NCBI RefSeq assembly: GCF_026230105.1
Contig: NC_079477.1
Coordinates: 9,615,001-9,679,000, forward strand
Source of the DNA: Diorhabda sublineata
Taxonomy: Eukaryota; Arthropoda; Insecta; Coleoptera; Chrysomelidae
Length of the DNA stretch: 64,000 nucleotides
Direction of reading: 5' to 3'
Each line of letters opens with the position of its first letter. Positions within the stretch are counted from its first letter, which is position 1. Positions 47,241 to 59,586 of the stretch are shown here, in pieces. The notes beneath the pieces were generated by a model. The model was given only the letters and a program-made list of their open reading frames with translations, made no database searches and had not been told where the DNA came from. Position numbers and translations under genes: made by a program.

Positions 47241-48308
47241 GGCTACTAAAAGTCTTACTGTTGTGATATCATTTCTAGTATGCATCAAACTTTGGGATAC
47301 GTGCATTGCTAGTCAAAGTCAGAAATTCCAAGGAGATTAATTAAAATTTCGCGTTATCTTTTCACTTCGTTTTTAATAAAATAATTCACAATATTTTTTA
47401 ACACACCTTGTACAGAAGGAGAATGCAACTAACACTGAATGAATGTAGTTAGACTCGCATATTTTCGGAGTAGTCTTTTTTGGATTTTTCACTTCTCTTA
47501 TGAATCCATGATTTTTAGTCCAATTTAACATAAGTATATTTTTTTCAATATTTCCAAAGTTTGATTATATATTTTCTTCTCATAATTTTTAGCTTTTGGT
47601 AACATATCAAACCTTGTTTTAATTCAGATAACATCTTACCTTTTAATACATTGAACGAATATTCTTATGTAATCTACTTATTCAACTTATTTTCATATTG
47701 GGTTTTTGAACTTTTTATATAATTGTTCACGAAACCGAGTCACTGACTGATTTATTGACACTGACATTTGTTTATTTGCGGAATTGTAAAATTCATGTTT
47801 CTTACAATCTGTTGTTTCTGCAAAACAACGACAATGACCCTAAATATAAGCAAATGTTATTTAGTATTTTTCCTAAGTTATTTACTGTTTCTAGGCGAAT
47901 ACCTTACCTGAAAGAAAATCCATGTTTGAACTTTTAACCTCGATATACAGATAAATGAACGCAAGGTTTAATTTTAATTGAAATGAAGTATTTATGTCAA
48001 GAATTTTACCATTTGGTTGAGTAATAAATAATGATATAAAATAGTGTAGTGTAAACAGAAAATAAGTAATCGCTTTCATTTTACCAATAAAAAACAAAAA
48101 TCATGACAACAGTAATTATATAAAAATTCCATTCACCGATATGCAAACGATTTATATTCTTCCTTATAGCATTTAAATTCGGTATTATGTCATACATATA
48201 CAGATGCAGTTTTTATGTATTTTATATTTGTGTTAGCATCATAGATCAAAAAGGTATCAAAAACAACATAAAATTAGGAGTGTGCAATAATTTAGTATAC
48301 AAGGTATG
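47241..48308. other. No feature recognised
   Basis: AT-rich. A 68-codon - strand frame (48097-47891) starts like a signal peptide but could not be tied to a gene; see rejected items. Confidence 0.4.
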
Positions 48309-48765
48309 CAGAGGCGGCTTTTCATAAGGGCAATAGAGCTGCGGAACTCTCGAAAAATTAAAATGTGAATAAATGTTAATAACATTATTTTAATAATAAT
48401 TCGAACTGATATATTTCCTATTATCTATTTTTTTTTTAATATTCAATGGAAATTATAGAGTAAACTGATGTAAAGAAAAAAACTATATTAAAAATTCACT
48501 CAAGTATTTATGCCAAAAAATTGGATTTAAGGCTGGAATTAAAAAAATTCCTAATATTATTTCCCCTGCATACTTTGCGTGGACGAAAAAGCTTGGATGG
48601 AAATAGGGGTCACCGATCTAGAATACTTGAATTTAAAAAGACACGAAAATTCGAAAAACCATCTTCGTAATGAAATATGCGTTTTTAGGATCAACCAATA
48701 TCATGGTTCATTTAAATTCTGCGTATTGATTAAATATACACATGCAAAGAAAATATGTTGAGAAA
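48309..48765 (+). mobile_element. 5' end of a hAT transposon with TTF-type zinc finger
   Basis: A hAT-like end CAGAGGCGGCTTTTCATAAG at 48309 is followed, after AT-rich sequence, by a frame at 48556-48700 reading YYFPCILCVDEKAWMEIGV, then TDLEYL and KRHENSKNHLRNEI. This is the TTF-type zinc-finger block (FPCLLF...W...G..DL..L..R...HE.S..H) at the N-terminus of ZMYM/KIAA1586-like hAT transposases. The rest of the transposase and the other end were not found. Confidence 0.65.
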
Positions 48766-49195
48766 TGGGTATATTTTGCCAAAAATCATTAATCATGGGA
48801 TAAATTTTTTTCTGTTGATGCAACTCTAAATGAGTCCCGAAACATAGTTTAGTGAACAATGAATATGCTGAAGTTAATATTCGGAAGGCAAAGAAAGCAA
48901 GATAATAAACTGTAGCAAAGACCTTGGTAAAGACGAAAAGTATTGCTTGGTATTCATATATTTCTTATGTGCCAACCATCCATCATTTCAGTAGGGAAAC
49001 CAATATAATCAATACGATTTTTAAAAAGGCAACAAACCTTCTAGAAATTGAGTTTTGTAGAAACATTGCAGTATAATTAAAATTTTTTACCATGAGCCGC
49101 TAATGGAAGTGAGATAAGGATACTGGTATAACCGTCTTGATAGCAGTAGTTTTGCAAGTGATATGACTTAAATTACGGAAAAAGTAAAAAGTCAT
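48766..49195. other. No feature recognised
   Basis: AT-rich. It could be further degraded hAT interior, but nothing readable remains. Confidence 0.3.
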
Positions 49196-49199
49196 AATG

Positions 49200-49460
49200 G
49201 CTAAAATCATAATGGTTTGTCATTGGCAATACTCTCAATAAGATAACCGCACATGTTTATTGAATCATCCTTGTGTTCACTTTTGAGGTTTTTAGATATT
49301 ATGTTGACACAAAACTTTCGCTTGTCCAAACCCCTTGTCAAAATTTGATGTACGGTGAAGTTGTTTACATTTAATTGTTCACTCATCATCTTTTTGTTCA
49401 ACGACGGTCTTCAAGTTTTTGTTAGATTCTTAAAAGTTTTCTGAGTCCAAAAAAAGAATT
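49200..49460 (-). pseudogene. Mariner transposase N-terminal remnant
   Basis: 49401-49207 on the - strand reads MMSEQLNVNNFTVHQILTRG, then LDKRKFCVNIISKNLKSEHK and LIESIANDKPL. This fits the mariner HTH and linker (IAEQLNLSKDTVQRILTEDLGMRKVCAKMVPKNLSEEQK...LLERIANDP). The frame is open over 64 codons, so this piece has decayed less than many neighbours. Confidence 0.72.
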
Positions 49461-50805
49461 TGGGGTTGGCAATAACTTGTATTCTTGTTAAGCTATTTTA
49501 CCCATAGGTATGTTTCATCTATTCCTCGAAGTTTCAAAAAGTTATGGCACTATCAAAAATAACTTGGGCTTATAAACAAACTAATCTAGCACCAGCTGAT
49601 GTCACACAAATGTGTCAGATTTTTAGTCCCATAACTTTTCTTCAACACATTCCATATCAAGCACATTTACAAACTTAGTACATGTTTCGTATTCATGAAT
49701 GGATTATCTCTAGTTTGGAATGAAATATAACTCAAAAATGTTAAATATCAATTTCTGAAATAATAAGAAAACAAAAATAAACTCCAAGATTCCTTTGAAG
49801 AAAGGTTTTTCAATTGAATTGACAATAATTCATGCTTCAATGTATTTAATTACTCTTTTCTGGAACTATTTCCTTACTCTTTCAAACTATTACAGAGAAA
49901 CTTGATCACATGAAAAACGGTTTCAAATTTATAATGTAATAATAATAATAATACCTGTTGTTCAGAAGTATCCTGACTATTTGTTATATTTAAATGAAGA
50001 TTTTCATAATGAGTACTATTCATTATGTGATTCGCAAAAATAAAGCTTCGCAAAACTCTATTACTAACTCTAACAAATTCTTACAGTACATTATGGCACG
50101 TATTTAACACGATTAATTGTAACAAAAATGTTCAAGATGAAAAAATTGGTCGAAATATAATATGACACGACTAGAAACATTTAGATGCCAATATTCTGGA
50201 AGCGTCATCCCTACTTAATGTGAATCCTTTGAATTTTGAGCAGATCACACAACACTTGAAGAAAAGAAAACCCGTTTACGTCTCTTTCACTATTCATGGC
50301 CCACTATTTTGGTATTGGATCTGTTGGAAAGCACCAAACCTGTACTTTGTGAAAAGGTGAAGGTTGCAAACAATTCATCCTCTCATTTTCTGTAAGAATA
50401 CTTTTCCTTTTCTGCAATGTTCTTTAATTATATCACTGATAATATATAGTTTTCTTAGTGGACGTAATTTTTTAATTCAGTGGAAGTGATTCAATGAAAT
50501 TGATTGTTATTTATTAACTATACAAACATATCGTTGTATACGTGATAATAAACTACTGTGGACTCTTACATGTAATTATTAATTTAGACCCTGGTTAATC
50601 TTTGAATTTTCAATGAGATAATTGAACGAGACTTGTATTGCGGCTAGCCGCAATGTCTGTGCTTCGTAATAAAATACGCGATAAGAATTAATAAATATAT
50701 TGGATTACTTTTATATTATTTTCAATGCTAGCATGGTAGATTTGTACTATTTATAGCAGCTAGTGACAAGACTTTCTTCATGAATCTACATCAGACTGAA
50801 AGAAA
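49461..50805. other. No gene recognised; one perfect palindrome
   Basis: AT-rich. Includes a short (TAA)n run near 49938 and the 18-bp palindrome at 50637-50654. Confidence 0.4.
50637..50654. repeat. Perfect 18-bp palindrome ATTGCGGCTAGCCGCAAT
   Basis: An exact self-complementary 18-mer with a GC-rich centre in AT-rich DNA. No flanking repeat identified. Confidence 0.8.
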
Positions 50806-50809
50806 CAAA

Positions 50810-51590
50810 GGTACAAAGTATGTTTTAACCATCTAATGCCTAAATGGTCTTGAAAGTGATGAAGAAATAAAAGAGGAGAGCCATGAGCTGGAGACAGTAA
50901 ATGCTTGAAGAAACCTACAATCAATGAAAGACGACTAATTAGTATACGCTAATTATCTACTAAGAGCTGCAAATACATGTTTAAGAGAATGGGAGGAAAT
51001 GTAGACACATAGATAAAGAATGGATCTGAGAATGTAATTAAATATCAAACATTGCAAATGAATAGTATGAAAGGAAATACAAGAAAGATCTAATAATGGA
51101 AGGAAAAAAATTAGGTGACCATATTGAAAATATAAAAATGAAGTTATTTAACATTACTTATTATTATATTATATTTACTATAATATATGAAAGTGAGATC
51201 TGACTCAAAAAGACGCAGACTAAAGTAATAGCAACACAGATGAAACAACTAATGAAAACAGGGTAGAAAAGAATGGACAGGATAAGAAATGAGGATATTA
51301 ATTCTAGAAAAGCTCAAACAGGAGAGAATGATAAAGAAAATAGCTGAAAGAGTTTGAAAAGAAAACCACAAAGCTTTTCAAGAAAAATGATAGAAGAAAA
51401 ACTACATAAGAAAAGGAGGACCTTTAGCTGGAGCAAGTAGCAGAGGAAGCAAAAAGAAAGAGAAACAATACAATCAATGAATGTAGTAACCAAGGATCGG
51501 AAAAAGTGGAAAACATAGATGAGAGGAGAGTGAAAATTAAAACCCCAACACTCTGATGCTTGAAAGAGTAGAAAAAGTTCTAGAAAATAA
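50810..51590 (+). mobile_element. RTE-type LINE 3' fragment
   Basis: Reads YESEI-stop-LKKTQTKVIATQM, KRMDRIRNEDINSRK and, near the end, ETIQSMNVVTKDRKKWKT. This matches the RTE/BovB-like C-terminus TYGSETWTLTKKTQTKIQATEM...RRDRIRNE.I...... and ...ARDRKKW. An earlier part (50810-51170) has only Lys/Glu-rich debris. Dead copy on the + strand. Confidence 0.75.
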
Positions 51591-52065
51591 CAAGATGAAA
51601 ATGGATATAAAATATCAAAATATCTCTAACTGTGAGAATAACAATTTTAACGGATAAATATACCATCAATATGGGTATTTACGGCGAGTAATACCGAAGT
51701 AGAAGAATTGAGGCAAGAATAATTTCTATCCTAGCCGAAAAAGATCTACTATGGCATCAGTTAATGAAGGGTTCAAGTAAGCTGATATTGTGTGTCGAAA
51801 TTATGGTGTAGAAAGCTGCATCAAGTATAAACAATGATTTAGATGGTTTAAAGATGATCCACACCAGATCTGATATTTTAGAAAATTCCGTATAGAGAAT
51901 TTTATATGTTAATAAATTCTAACGTGATAATAGTTCTCAGATGGTGATTTCGATAGTCATGAATATCAATATTATTTGAAATATTAATAGATAATCGGCA
52001 TAATTGTAGATTATAAAGTAACGTTATCTTCATGGATAAGATACTTAAAGCTTCATATTCACGAA

Positions 52066-52068
<3 letters not shown>
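51591..52068. other. No feature recognised
   Basis: AT-rich, no supported gene. Confidence 0.4.

Positions 52069-52134
<66 letters not shown>
52069..52134. repeat. (AT)33 dinucleotide microsatellite
   Basis: 66 uninterrupted bases of alternating A and T. Likely polymorphic in length. Confidence 0.98.
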
Positions 52135-52137
<3 letters not shown>

Positions 52138-53199
52138 TTCACCCCATGCAGTAAACCATCGGGATGGACTTTTTCTGTGTTTGGGACAATACAAACTACG
52201 TGTTTACCAAATTTCTCGCAGTTACAGGGATAAACCTCTACTGACTGGATTATATAGTGAACATTCAATGGCGTTTGGGACTTTTGACATGAAGTATAAA
52301 ATATTATTCAATCGAATAGTCAATAACATTCAATTGACAAGAATAAGAGCCATCATAGTGACAGTTGTAGATAAGGTAAGATATAATTTGGTTTTGGCGT
52401 GACACTTAATTCAATAGCATTATATATAATAGTAAAACTATTATTGATAATGAAATAATATAATTGTTAGTCTGATTAGTCCAGTTTGTGAGTAAAAATA
52501 ATCACTGACAAATGGATATAGAAGAATTCTTAAAAGCTATATTAGTGAATTTTTAAAATTAATTGAATACTTCCAGGATTGATTTCCAGGAACAATAATG
52601 TCACTGTTATAAAATTCGTCATGTCTGCATTTTTGTTTTGTAGATTAGTGTCACTTTTAGGTGAATGAACTGCTCCATTTAATTTTCAACGTCGGGAATA
52701 ATCTGAAATAAATGTTCAGTTCAAATTTCCTGAAATAAAAGTCTATAAAGAAGTTGTGCAGACTGGTAAGTAGTAAGAATTTACGAAGCGTAACGTCTTT
52801 ATGTTTGAAAGGGGCGGTTGTCTTATCATAATACTTATGTATTCTTATATTTTACTTTGAGCTATTCAAAACATCAAAGGCAGCGAGTTTTATTGGATTG
52901 CAACAAACTAACGAACATGATAAAATTCGTCAATGATACAGTTTGTGTGAGGTCTCCTGTGATGAATAACTTCATATTACGTTCATAATAGTAGACAATT
53001 ATTGTATAAATAATAATAAGAAAATCTGTAACTTTGTTAATTAAAATGGTAACCAGCGTATTACATTGTAATTGAAATTGAAATTGACATTATTATTATG
53101 AGGATTTCACAATGAATAACAGTAATAAGATCATATATATGCATCAGTACATGGAAAAAAAGGTTAGGTTGGAATTTCTGGAACCGTTGGCGATATTCA
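52135..53199. other. No gene recognised
   Basis: AT-rich. The open frames next to the microsatellite (52059-52402) are partly made by the AT run and have no recognisable domain. Confidence 0.4.
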
Positions 53200-53201
53200 T
53201 A

Positions 53202-53379
53202 CTGAATACACTGTTTACACCAGTACTACACCAACACTCACAACTACACTGTCTGATAACCAACTTATCCTCTTCAGAGACTGAAGGTAAGTTCACCTTC
53301 AGTCACTGGTTATCGACACACGAGTCAGACAATGTAATTATGAGTGTTGGTGTAGAGGCGGTGTAAACAGTGTATTCAG
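53202..53379. mobile_element. Foldback MITE with TA target duplication
   Basis: Almost the whole 178 bp is an inverted repeat. The left end CTGAATACACTGTTTACACC and its reverse complement at the right end are exact. Inward similarity continues through CTACACCAACACTCA, then (less well) CACTGTCTGA and GACTGAAGGT. TA flanks both ends (53200-53201, 53380-53381), fitting a Tc1/mariner-type MITE. It would form a near-complete hairpin. Confidence 0.88.
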
Positions 53380-53843
53380 TAGAAAAAAAGGTACTCAAAC
53401 TTTTTTTAGTACATAGTTGACCACAGGAAACAGTCCACCTACTATCGTAAACCCTTATTTTTAAATAGGGAAAATGTGTGTCACTGTGGGAACTGACAAA
53501 TGTCTGTATCGAGAAAATGTGTCCAATACAAAAATTACACTGTCCTAATAATGATAATGTCTCGGACTATTCATCGTGGCAGGCATTGCACACTGCTGTG
53601 GACAAACATGGGCGATGATGAGCCCTTGTGTAGAAATAAACTACAATAGAATCGACCAATTTTGCAAAATACTCTGATGATTGTCATGATGTAAAGTGAA
53701 AGGTCTGAAATAGTCAGATAATGGTTGCGATACAAAATTATACAAGAATTTCCATAGAATATTTGATTATGTTCTTGTTGAGACACTAACAAAGGAAGAA
53801 AGTTGAAGAATCACATTCAGATGAGAAACTATGTATTTGTATT

Positions 53844-53960
53844 ATGAAAAGTTGAGTTCGATATATCTTGAGAAACCTTATTGTTATCATGACATTGATA
53901 AGCTTGATGACTTATGCTGGACAAATAAGGTGGTGAAACTTTTAATGATGAAGACGCACC
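53844..53960. repeat. Direct repeat, copy A
   Basis: About 117 bp similar to 54451-54570, sharing TTCGATATATCTTGA, ATGACATTGATAA, TGGACAAATAAGGTGGT and GAAGACGCACC in order and the same orientation. Both copies keep a related - strand peptide (GASS...PPYLS.IS.Q.YQCH.NN), so it may be a duplicated exon-like or transposon segment. Confidence 0.75.
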
Positions 53961-54450
53961 CGAAATAGGTTGTCATTATTTGTAATTGTTTCTAAGAGAA
54001 GGTGTTGAATTTGTTACCGTAACTGCAATTCGGCAACTGATTATAATTATTAAGAAAAAAAGTATAACACCACATAAAAATGTAATTTATCTAGATTATC
54101 ATTCTGCATACAATTATTGCCAATAAATAAAATAGGAACCATAAAATACCCAAATATTTAATAAGCTATTCGACCATTTCCATATCAAGACAGCTTACCA
54201 CTTTCTACTCCACCCCAAATTTATAAGTTGGAATTAAACAAGAAGACGATGTAGCAGAGAATAATCCAATTTGTCGTTAATTTATTATGTTGAAAAAAGG
54301 ATCATCAACAACACAAATTCATCCATTCGCAGTGTCAGTATTATCTGAATCACAATTTTGATTAACCAGACTCTCCATCTACTGGTTGTCGGCTTTGAAA
54401 AAATAAATAATTAGATTTTCTGTTGTTATATCAATATTCATTAAGGACTT

Positions 54451-54570
54451 GTATGAAAATTTGGATTCGATATATCTTGATAAATTCATTGTTATTATGA
54501 CATTGATAACCTTGATTACTTATGTTGGACAAATAAGGTGGTAAAATGATTGATCTTGAAGACGCACCAG
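54451..54570. repeat. Direct repeat, copy B
   Basis: Partner of the 53844-53960 copy, 607 bp further on. It sits within a 79-codon - strand open frame (54670-54431) that reads QDITENQSGASSRSIILPPY then LSNISNQGYQCHNNN. The family is not recognised. Confidence 0.75.
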
Positions 54571-57500
54571 ATTGATTTTCTGTGATATCTTGAGTACTGT
54601 CCTCTATCACGGGAATGTTCTCCATGGTCAAAGAATTCGGTGACTGAATGGAAATATTATAAAGAAGCAATGCTTGCAGGTTACTGTTGGTGCAAATGTA
54701 GATATGTTACATGAGAAAGAACGGATGTGACTGCAACTGATACATCGTAAATTTACCCATCTGTTGAAATTAGAACCTAAACAAAGAATTTAGTTTCCAA
54801 AATTCTTAACTTGAGATTCATAGGAATCTTTAGTTGGACAGTGTTAATTTTTCTAGATTTTTTTATTTATTGTGGAATAAATTATGATTAATCAAATGAT
54901 TATTAAGAAATACATCAAACAATGAGTAACATGTTTATGTAGAAATAGTGACTATTTCGAAGCATAGTGAAAGTTGTCTCATATTTCGCAAGCAATATGG
55001 GGGGGCTCATAATTGGAGTAAATTTTTTCATAATAAATGACAATGAATAAATAATGACGTCCAAAAAAATATTCATATACCTTCCAAATGAAAGCATTAC
55101 ATAGATAAAGTTTTATATAAGGAATGATGCAAGGTTGATACGAACACGTTTGTTGAAGTAGATTACATTGAATTCATTTAAAAATTGGAACAGAGCCTTT
55201 TTGAATTACTTGATTATTTAAATTCTAATATAACCTTTGAATAAAATCTACCATGGATTATAAACAGTTTCTTTCTTTCATTTTAAAGTGACCTTAACAT
55301 TATTTCTATAATATCATTTCGAATATATACAGTGTAACTCATTTATATTAGAAACGCACATGTGACATATAACGTTATTCGACTTTACCAGTACTCAAAA
55401 GGGAACCACTTTTATTTTTATATGTTCTGATTTAACATATAATATTTTGGAATCACAATGAAAAGTGCGAAGAAAAACGAGAAGTTATTAAAAAGGTGTT
55501 TTAATGGATACAGATATACAGAAGGGAGAAGGTACCGTAAAATATATAGAGGCATACAACTCTTTTTTTCCTGGTGAAAACCACCGATTTGAATATTGAA
55601 TACATCAAAAATAGGAATTGTTTGAATCCCTGTCTCTCAAGGGAAGAGAAGTTCTAGGAAATTATTGAAAATTACTTAAGAAATGGTAAGACATAATAAA
55701 GGCTTACAAATTTGATCAATCTCTATAGAATCCGAATTTTCTTAGAAAATTTATTTCACCGAAAATATTCACACATTTTCTATCTAGAAAATAAGAGAAT
55801 TTTGTTTATAGTTAATTGTTAGGTATAGCTAGTCTTCTAGGACTAATTTATTAACTCTGCGTTTCACGAGATTCATGTTTAGGTTGTTAACAGACTTTTT
55901 GATTTCATACTGGTGCTTTCAATTTCCGAGTAAACAATATCTATTTATATGTAAAAAGTTATATTATTTTATTATCTATTTGCCACTATTACAATCTGGT
56001 TGCCTAAAAAATTCCTACTTGGGGTGCAGCCATTTGGACCAAGTATTATACCAGCTTTTTATTATTACACCCAGCGATTTCACTCATCAAAGAGCAAAGT
56101 AGTAACCCGGTTTTCAAGTTTACTAACTGCAAAAAAATTATCGCGTTAACTATTACATTTGAAGACTTTTATAACAGCAATTAAATCCGCTGAAGAGTAG
56201 GCAGTAGTCTCTTCCTGTGCAATTTTTGCTTATGAAGAAGTAACAACAGTAACACCATGTTCAAGAACTAAAAGTTCAGCGAAAGTTTATTAGGCAAAAA
56301 TATATGTTTAAATAAATCTCAAATCCTTATTATGGCTTCAAGGAGATATAATAAATACGTACTAGATACGTTTAAGATGAAACTATGAGACAGTTTTGTC
56401 TAATGAAACAAGTAAGTAAACCAATTAATTCTAGTTGTTGGTTGCTAGAAAATGTTTTCAAAATTCCAATGCTTTCTGATCTCTCAGACTGTATAAGTAA
56501 GTATATTTATCATATCATTATTTAATGACATTTTTCTTCAAATTTCTTCCGATAATTCAACTGTGATCGTCTGTGTTAAAACTAAATGAAATACTTACTG
56601 TTTAATATTGAATTACACCAAACAATGAAAATGAAAAATTATAACAAATAGGAACTATGGAATACAGTATGTTGATGTAATATTTCTATCTAATTTATAT
56701 TCTACATAATAAATTGTTGAATCTGCTGTCACTCAATGGAACTCAAAAACATTATTAAGTTAAGTAATTCAATAGAAAAACAATTTTTTTGAAATTGTCA
56801 CAAACACTATTCATGTATACAAATACGTTTTAATAATAAAATCTATTAGAAATTAGAAGCAGGATTATTGTAAATAATCAATGAATTTGTTACAAAAAGA
56901 TGTAGGTTACAAAAACTATATCTAATATTTATATATATCAAACTAATAATTGGGGATTAATTAACAAAAAAGATGCAACTAGGAAGCGACATCAAAAAGA
57001 GTGACTTGATACAAAAAAAAACAATTAGGAAAATTGAATTCTATTTTCCATTGTTCCAGAAAAATATATTTACCTATTGGCATTTGATTGGAGAAACAGG
57101 CTCGAAAAGATATTTTCTTTCGACAACAAAAAATATACTTTTTGGATACTTCTCGCATAATCACATTATTCCAAAAAACATGGTCTTTGCACATTCGTTT
57201 TTTCAAAAATTCTTTCAAAGATACAAACGTCTACAATCACATGTTACACGAACAACAAACGTTTGCACGGTCATCAATTGATGGACGGCAAACAACTTCA
57301 ACTTGAGTCAAAGAACGACTGAAGTATCACTATCTAGTATAGAAGTTGACATTTCTTGAGTCGGTTCCTTATCGCAGAGGGGATTTCAACGTGGTAGATT
57401 TTTACTACTAATAGTTAACGAAAGAAAATAGATAGTACGAGAAAACGCCATAATATTATAGACTCTGATAATAAACTATAACAAATCAGAGCACACCCAT

Positions 57501-57730
57501 GTTAAAAGAGTGAGAAACCTTTGATCGTATTTTTCTGGGAAAACACAATAGAATTTCAATAGATATGTAGACAGAATATCTGAAAAATTTTGAAAAACTA
57601 GTTTAAATAATATGAACTTCTAATTTGACATGCAAAATTATTATAATAATTTTTTATATTATAATCACTTGTAAACAATTAAAATTATATTGTTTGTTTG
57701 TTTTTCTGTTATAACATATATTATAAGTGG
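54571..57730. other. Long AT-rich stretch, no gene recognised
   Basis: Several open frames (for example 55875-56102 and 56973-57281) have low-complexity, AT-driven composition and no recognisable domain. Confidence 0.4.
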
Positions 57731-57731
57731 T

Positions 57732-57905
57732 GTAAAGTGCGTCAGTATACTTATACTCCATTGAAATCACCTGAAAAAGTATTTATTCACTTAACTAGAG
57801 CAACAAAGGAACGAATAAAGTAGTTACAGCTTGCAGGAAGAGATCCAGGGACTTTATGGACGATTACTTCGAAATATATCTGTGAAGATCATTTAAGTTA
57901 TAAAC
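57732..57905 (+). pseudogene. THAP zinc-finger domain remnant
   Basis: One frame reads VFIHLTRATKERIK-stop-LQLAGRDPGTL, then TSKYICEDHF. This fits the THAP domain pattern (F.P......KW....R.......S..ICEDHF). The usual Trp is a TAG stop, a one-base change from TGG. The zinc-binding C-EDH end is intact while the N-terminal Cys pair is weak. THAP domains occur in P-element-like transposases and host DNA-binding proteins; which this was cannot be told. Confidence 0.6.
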
Positions 57906-58089
57906 TGTTTTATTGTTTGTAACCACAAAAAAATAAAATTGCTGGTGTACTGATATCCAATGTAAATCGTTTTTAACAAATAATGTTTTGAGACTTTGAA
58001 CGATGAATAAAAAGCAATATAGATTTTACACCATTATCTAATACTCAAGGTTATTAATATAAACTGTGACTATTTTTGAATATACGTAT

Positions 58090-58570
58090 GGGGCATCTCT
58101 AGAGTCAAAATGTCCGAATATCGCAATTTTAAATTTATTGTCGCTGTTAAATCTTTTACCCATTAACCTTTCAGTTTTGTGAGGACAAAATAGTTTGACA
58201 GGGGCCAAATCAGGCTATATGGTGAGTTTTCAATCTATGTGAAGTCACATCCATGTTCTGTAACCTTGTTATGAAGTAAGCGTACACCTCGGTTGGTTTT
58301 CCCGCGTATTTTTTTGGATAATTTTTCGACGCAACTGCCTTAGTAAGTAAGAATAATATGCCGCGTTCACTCTTTAAAGAGAATCAAACAGATTTTTTGG
58401 CACGGACTCTCCTTTCCGATGACTCCGTTTCGACTCTTTGGAACCTCTTTTAGATGTCGAATCATAGTAAAAGACCATAGTTCCATCCCCCGTAACAATT
58501 AATCGGATTACATTTAGTCCTCGCGGCAAAACTATAAAAACCGCTCACGTTCTACTCGTCGTTGCTTTTG
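58090..58570 (-). pseudogene. Mariner transposase catalytic-region remnant
   Basis: Reads TGDGTMVFYYDSTSKRGSKE, then NAAYYSYLLRQLRRKI and a degenerate PDLAPVKLFCPHKTE on the - strand. It follows the mariner order (TGDETMVLYYDP.SKR.SMEW ... INATYYASLL..LR..I ... YSPDLAPSDYFLFP). The first motif has Gly in place of Glu after the Asp. Stops and frameshifts are present. Confidence 0.7.
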
Positions 58571-59584
58571 CACTGAGCTGAGAAATCGAAGCATCCACCT
58601 TTTTTCATAATTTTCATTAGCTTAATAAATATAACTTAGTAACGCCATAAATCGTCTTGAATCTTTTAAATAGTATTAGTAAAATTTCAAAGCTTGATTC
58701 GAAATTTATGTTACATTCTGTTTCGTATAAAAATTAAAGTAATCAATTCAAGTGATATTATTAAATATTTGAGCAAATTTTTTAGAATCGTGTATTGTTA
58801 TCAATAACACGAAAGTATGTGAAATTTCCAGTTGGTTAAAAGTCATTGAAGGTTTGATGACAAAATTCCACCTAAGTAGATAAACAAACAAAATAACAGA
58901 GTAAGTTGAATAAAGTGTGGAAAAACACAACGATCGTGCTGCTGAATTTCTAGGAATAGTGGTAGTTATACCAATTATACCAAAAATATACCAAAGAATT
59001 GAAAAGGAGATATGCCAAAAATAAGTGAGGATTCATAAAAGGTGATAGTATTCTTATTTTTCAAAGGGGAAAATGTCCCAGATAGGACCAAAATATCTTT
59101 AGACTTTAAAACACGAAGAAAAACTATCGTTTCCAAATAATTTATCTAAACGTGTTGTTTGAAATTTATTATAAAATCCGAACCATCATGTTGTTGATTT
59201 GTTTTAATAATATGCAGGTTTTGGTTGTGGACCTACCAATTTTAGATGTTGTTTATATTAAAAATACACATGAACTTATTAACATTTTGGTAGGACTTGA
59301 TTATACCGAGTTCCGATAGAAATCTTAAAAGACATACACTTTTTCAAAACAATTTCTTGAAAGGTATTGTTTAGTATTTAGTTGTAAATGCCTGAGAGAA
59401 TATCATTTAGAGTTTCTCAATGTTTGTTTAGTCATTTCATACAAATTTAATATATGTTCAAAGAGTGAAAAGTTGAATGAAAATTTTTCAAAATTATTTA
59501 GACCGCTTGAATTAGTCGATTACGAATATACTGAGAACGCCTTTTCTCAAAAATGAGTTATTTTGCGAAATAGTACACACAAAA
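58571..59584. other. No feature recognised
   Basis: AT-rich, no supported gene. Confidence 0.4.
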
Positions 59585-59586
59585 TA

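Noticed and set aside
47891..48097. - strand frame with a signal-peptide-like start (MKAITYFLFTLHYFISLFIT), considered as the neuroparsin first exon
   Set aside because: Its possible donor (AATG|gtaaaa) leaves one base, while the neuroparsin middle exon needs two. The exon at 41105-41041 fits the phase and has a better donor and acceptor.
52059..52268. - strand frame ending in a run of Ile-Tyr
   Set aside because: Its C-terminal third is created by the (AT)33 microsatellite and the rest has no recognisable domain.
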